Source: Rhodovarius lipocyclicus
Lineage (GTDB): Bacteria > Pseudomonadota > Alphaproteobacteria > Acetobacterales > Acetobacteraceae
Length of the DNA stretch: 64,000 nt
NCBI RefSeq assembly: GCF_009900765.1
Contig: NZ_JAAABL010000017.1
Coordinates: 1 to 64,000, forward strand
Direction of reading: 5' to 3'
Shown here: in pieces, positions 61,780 to 64,000 of the stretch
How the letters are laid out: each line of letters begins with the position of its first letter
Numbering within the stretch: position 1 is the first letter of the stretch
The notes under the pieces: model-generated
Databases searched by the model: none
Told to the model about the DNA's origin: nothing
What the model saw: the letters and a program-made list of their open reading frames with translations, nothing else
Translations under genes and position numbers: made by a program

Positions 61780-63131
61780 GCGAGGCCATCCAGCAGGACG
61801 GCCTGCCGCCCGCCCGCCGCCGAGCCGCCGTCGCCTGCCTGTGCGTGGGCCTGTCCATGACGGTGCTGGACGTGTCCATGGTGAATGTGGCGCTGCCCGG
61901 TATCGCGCGGGACCTCGATGTCTCGCCCTCCTCCGTCACCTGGGTGGTCAATGCCTTCCAGCTGGTGCTGGTGGGGCTGCTGCTGCCGGCGGCCTCGCTG
62001 GGAGAGGTGCTGGGCTTCCGCCGCGTCTATCAATGGGGCGTGGCGGTCTATGTGCTCGGCGCGCTGGGGGCCACCTTCGCGCCGACCCTGCCCATGCTGG
62101 TGCTGTGCCGCGCCCTGCAGGGCATCGGCTGCGCCGCGATGATGAGCCTGAACGCCGGGCTCATGCGCTTCATCTACCCGAGCCGGATGCTCGGCAGCGC
62201 CATCGCCATCATCGCGCTGACGGTGGCGCTGTCCTCCGCCGCCGGGCCCACGGTGGGCAGCATCATCATCACGCTGGGCGGCTGGTCCTCCCTGTTTCTG
62301 CTTGCGGTGCCGATCGGGCTCGGCGTGCTGCTGCTGGGCGCGCGCGCCCTGCCGGAGGTGCCGGCCCAGCCCCGGCGCTTCGACGGGCTGTCGGCGCTGC
62401 TGAACCTGCTGGGCTTCGTCAGCCTGTTCCTGGGCCTGGATATGCTGCCGCACATCCTGCTGCTGGGGCTGGTGCTGATGGTGTTCGCCGCGGGCTGCCT
62501 GTTCCTGCTGGTGGCGCGGCTGACGCATGACCCGGCGCCGCTGCTGCCGCTGGACCTGCTGCGCATCCGCCCGGTGCGGCTCGCGATCAGCGCGTCCTCC
62601 TGCATGTTCGCGGCCCAGGCCATGCTGTATGTCGCGCTGCCCTTCCACCTGACCGCCGCCGGGCGCAGCGTGGCGGAGATCGGGCTGATGGTCTCCCCCT
62701 GGCCGCTGGCGGTGGCCATGGCCGCCTCCATCGCCGGGCGCATCGTGGACCGCATCAATTCGGCCCTGCCCTGCATCGTGGGGTCCTGCGTGGTGGGGGC
62801 GGGGCTGGTCACGATGGCGCTGCTGCCGCCGCAGGGGGCGGTCTGGCCCTTTATGGTCGCGATGTTCTGCAGCGGGCTGGGCTTCGGCAGTTTCCAGACG
62901 CCGAACAACCGCACCATTCTGGGCGCGGCACCCCGCCACCGCGCCGCCAGTGCCGGGGGCATGCAGTCTACGGCGCGGGTGCTGGGCCAGGCGGCGGGCA
63001 CCACCACGGTCGCCATGGTGTTCCATTTCGGTGCCCAGGCCGGGGGCGTGCGGGCCGAATTCGCCCTGCTGATGGGCGCCGCGCTGGCGGTGATGGCCGC
63101 CTTGTTCAACACCGTGCGCAGCCGGGCCTGA
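61776..63131 (+). CDS. MFS transporter, DHA2 (EmrB-like) family
   Basis: The 451-aa membrane protein has 12-14 hydrophobic segments. Features: LSMTVLDVSMVNVALPGIARDLDVSPSSVTWVVNAFQLVLVGLLLPAASLGEVLGFRRVYQWGV (motif A/D1 region with Asp, typical of DHA2), ARALQ-type LCRALQGIGCAAMMSLNAGLMRF (motif C), GPTVGSIIITLGGWSSLFLLAVPIG. It is likely a proton-driven exporter of toxic compounds or metabolites. The small frame upstream overlaps its start. It is preceded by an orphan Bug protein gene and followed by a glycosyltransferase gene. Confidence 0.9.
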   Translation: MSEAIQQDGLPPARRRAAVACLCVGLSMTVLDVSMVNVALPGIARDLDVSPSSVTWVVNAFQLVLVGLLLPAASLGEVLGFRRVYQWGVAVYVLGALGATFAPTLPMLVLCRALQGIGCAAMMSLNAGLMRFIYPSRMLGSAIAIIALTVALSSAAGPTVGSIIITLGGWSSLFLLAVPIGLGVLLLGARALPEVPAQPRRFDGLSALLNLLGFVSLFLGLDMLPHILLLGLVLMVFAAGCLFLLVARLTHDPAPLLPLDLLRIRPVRLAISASSCMFAAQAMLYVALPFHLTAAGRSVAEIGLMVSPWPLAVAMAASIAGRIVDRINSALPCIVGSCVVGAGLVTMALLPPQGAVWPFMVAMFCSGLGFGSFQTPNNRTILGAAPRHRAASAGGMQSTARVLGQAAGTTTVAMVFHFGAQAGGVRAEFALLMGAALAVMAALFNTVRSRA

Positions 63132-63194
63132 CCGGCGCGCCCGGTTCATGCCATGCTGGCGCATGAACCAGAATCCAGGATAGCCCCGGCCGGC

Positions 63195-64000
63195 ATGCGC
63201 ATCGCCTATTGCACCATCTGCTCGGCCAACTACCTGGCCTATGCCCGCGCGCTGCATGCCTCCCTGCGCGCGGCCGGAGAGGAAGCGCCGTTCTTCCTGT
63301 TCCTGGCCGATGAGGTCTCGGGCCGCTTCGACCCCGGGCTGCTGGGCTTTCCCTGCATCGAGACCCGCTCCCTGCCCATCCCCAACCATTTCGACATGGC
63401 CATGCGCTATTCGGTGATGGAGATGAACACGGCGGTGAAGCCCTTCGCGCTCGAATGGCTGATGGCGGAGCAGGGCTTCGACGCGGTGGTCTATCTGGAC
63501 CCGGACATCCTGGTGCAGCGCCCGCTGGCCCATGTGCACGCGCTGTTGGAACAGGGCGCGGAGCTGGTGCTGACCCCGCATCTGCTGGCCCCGCTGGACG
63601 ACGAGTTCCAGCCCGACGACCTCGCGATCATGCGCTCCGGCACCTACAATCTTGGCTTCTGCGCGGTGCGGCGCACGCCGGGGGCGCGGGCGCTGCTGCG
63701 CTGGTGGGGCACGCAGCTGGAAACCCGCTGCCTGGTGGATCTGCGCCACGGCCTGTTCGTGGACCAGCGCTTCATGGACATGGCGCCGGGCTTCGTGGCG
63801 GGCACGGCCATCCTGCGCCACCCGGGCTACAACCTCGCCTATTGGAACCTGTCCCAGCGGCCGGTGGAGGAAGTGCCCGGCGGCTTCCTGGCAGCCGGGG
63901 AGCCGCTGCATTTCACCCATTTCAGCGGGGTGGTGCCGGGCGAGCGCACCATCTTCTCCAAGCACCAGAACCGCTTCACCGTGGCGGGGCTCGGCGGGCT
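63195..64000 (+). CDS. Glycosyltransferase with DxD motif (3' end outside window)
   Basis: The frame is open from ATG 63195 to the right edge (268 complete codons visible). The protein begins MRIAYCTICSANYLAYARALHASLRAAG, as in GT8-like and related nucleotide-sugar transferases, and has VVYLDPDILVQ with a DxD metal motif near residue 103, SGTYNLGFCAVRRTPGARALLRWW, FVDQRFMDMAP and LHFTHFSGV. AGGATA a few bases upstream of ATG is a plausible ribosome binding site. It probably adds a sugar to a surface glycan; the rest of the gene is not visible. Confidence 0.82.
   Translation, partial: MRIAYCTICSANYLAYARALHASLRAAGEEAPFFLFLADEVSGRFDPGLLGFPCIETRSLPIPNHFDMAMRYSVMEMNTAVKPFALEWLMAEQGFDAVVYLDPDILVQRPLAHVHALLEQGAELVLTPHLLAPLDDEFQPDDLAIMRSGTYNLGFCAVRRTPGARALLRWWGTQLETRCLVDLRHGLFVDQRFMDMAPGFVAGTAILRHPGYNLAYWNLSQRPVEEVPGGFLAAGEPLHFTHFSGVVPGERTIFSKHQNRFTVAGLGG

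Noticed and set aside
61434-63965. Minus-strand open frame opposite the MFS exporter and the last glycosyltransferase
   Set aside because: The exporter and glycosyltransferase motifs on the plus strand are convincing; the antisense product is compositionally typical of shadows.

Overview
The window is high-GC (roughly 70 percent) chromosomal DNA with the codon bias, gene content and gene order of an alphaproteobacterium. The combination of yqeY, dnaG and rpoD close together, DUF2125 and DUF3126 proteins, a zinc-free bL36, a five-gene F1 ATP synthase operon (atpHAGDC), a GTTC-N7-GTTC LexA box, MotAB, glycolate oxidase GlcDEF and many Bug/TctC, TctAB and TRAP uptake components fits a free-living, motile member of the Acetobacteraceae (Roseomonas-like). 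That placement is inference; no rRNA or tRNA is present to test it.

Layout. 1-4.2 kb: end of a TolA-like gene, tolB, a ChaC-type cyclotransferase, a DUF2125 protein and a small ACT protein. 4.2-6.2 kb: mutL between two copies of a structured repeat, its start codon inside a 14-bp hairpin. 6.2-13 kb: a minus-strand operon of TRAP transporter DctPQM plus hydantoinase HyuA/HyuB. 13.2-19.6 kb: yqeY, then a small inserted-looking segment (DUF3126, XRE repressor and a small ORF surrounded by GTCAC-N5-GTGAC sites), then dnaG, a very large intergenic hairpin, rpoD and a GNAT gene. 19.7-24.6 kb: bL36, glcDEF, a YitT-type membrane protein. 24.6-31 kb: esterase, AtzE/AtzG-like amidase pair, methyltransferase and a two-domain glycosyltransferase. 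31-37.5 kb: ketopantoate reductase-like, creatininase-like and M20 hydrolase genes divergent from a TctCBA transporter. 37.6-42.2 kb: an SDR without the usual catalytic residues, an ABM-like protein, and a ring-hydroxylating oxygenase whose Rieske ferredoxin, FAD reductase and oxygenase alpha subunit form one reading frame, followed by the beta subunit. 42.2-47.1 kb: two copies of a modular hairpin element enclosing a polysaccharide operon (Wzz-like, O-antigen ligase-like, sugar transferase) and fdhD-mobA plus a 40-aa membrane protein. 47.1-53.4 kb: flavin/2Fe-2S reductase with MOSC protein, SOS-controlled imuAB, a lipoprotein protease, motAB. 53.7-64 kb: atpHAGDC, a diiron four-helix protein overlapping a GH10 xylanase, a second Bug protein, an MFS exporter and a truncated glycosyltransferase.

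Main themes are uptake and breakdown of small organic acids, amides and aromatic compounds, with compact operons joined by ATGA or GTGA start-stop overlaps. The observations I think most deserve follow-up are the single-frame Rieske oxygenase system, the modular AT-core/hairpin element, the repeats and hairpin around mutL, and the XRE locus with its repeated operators.
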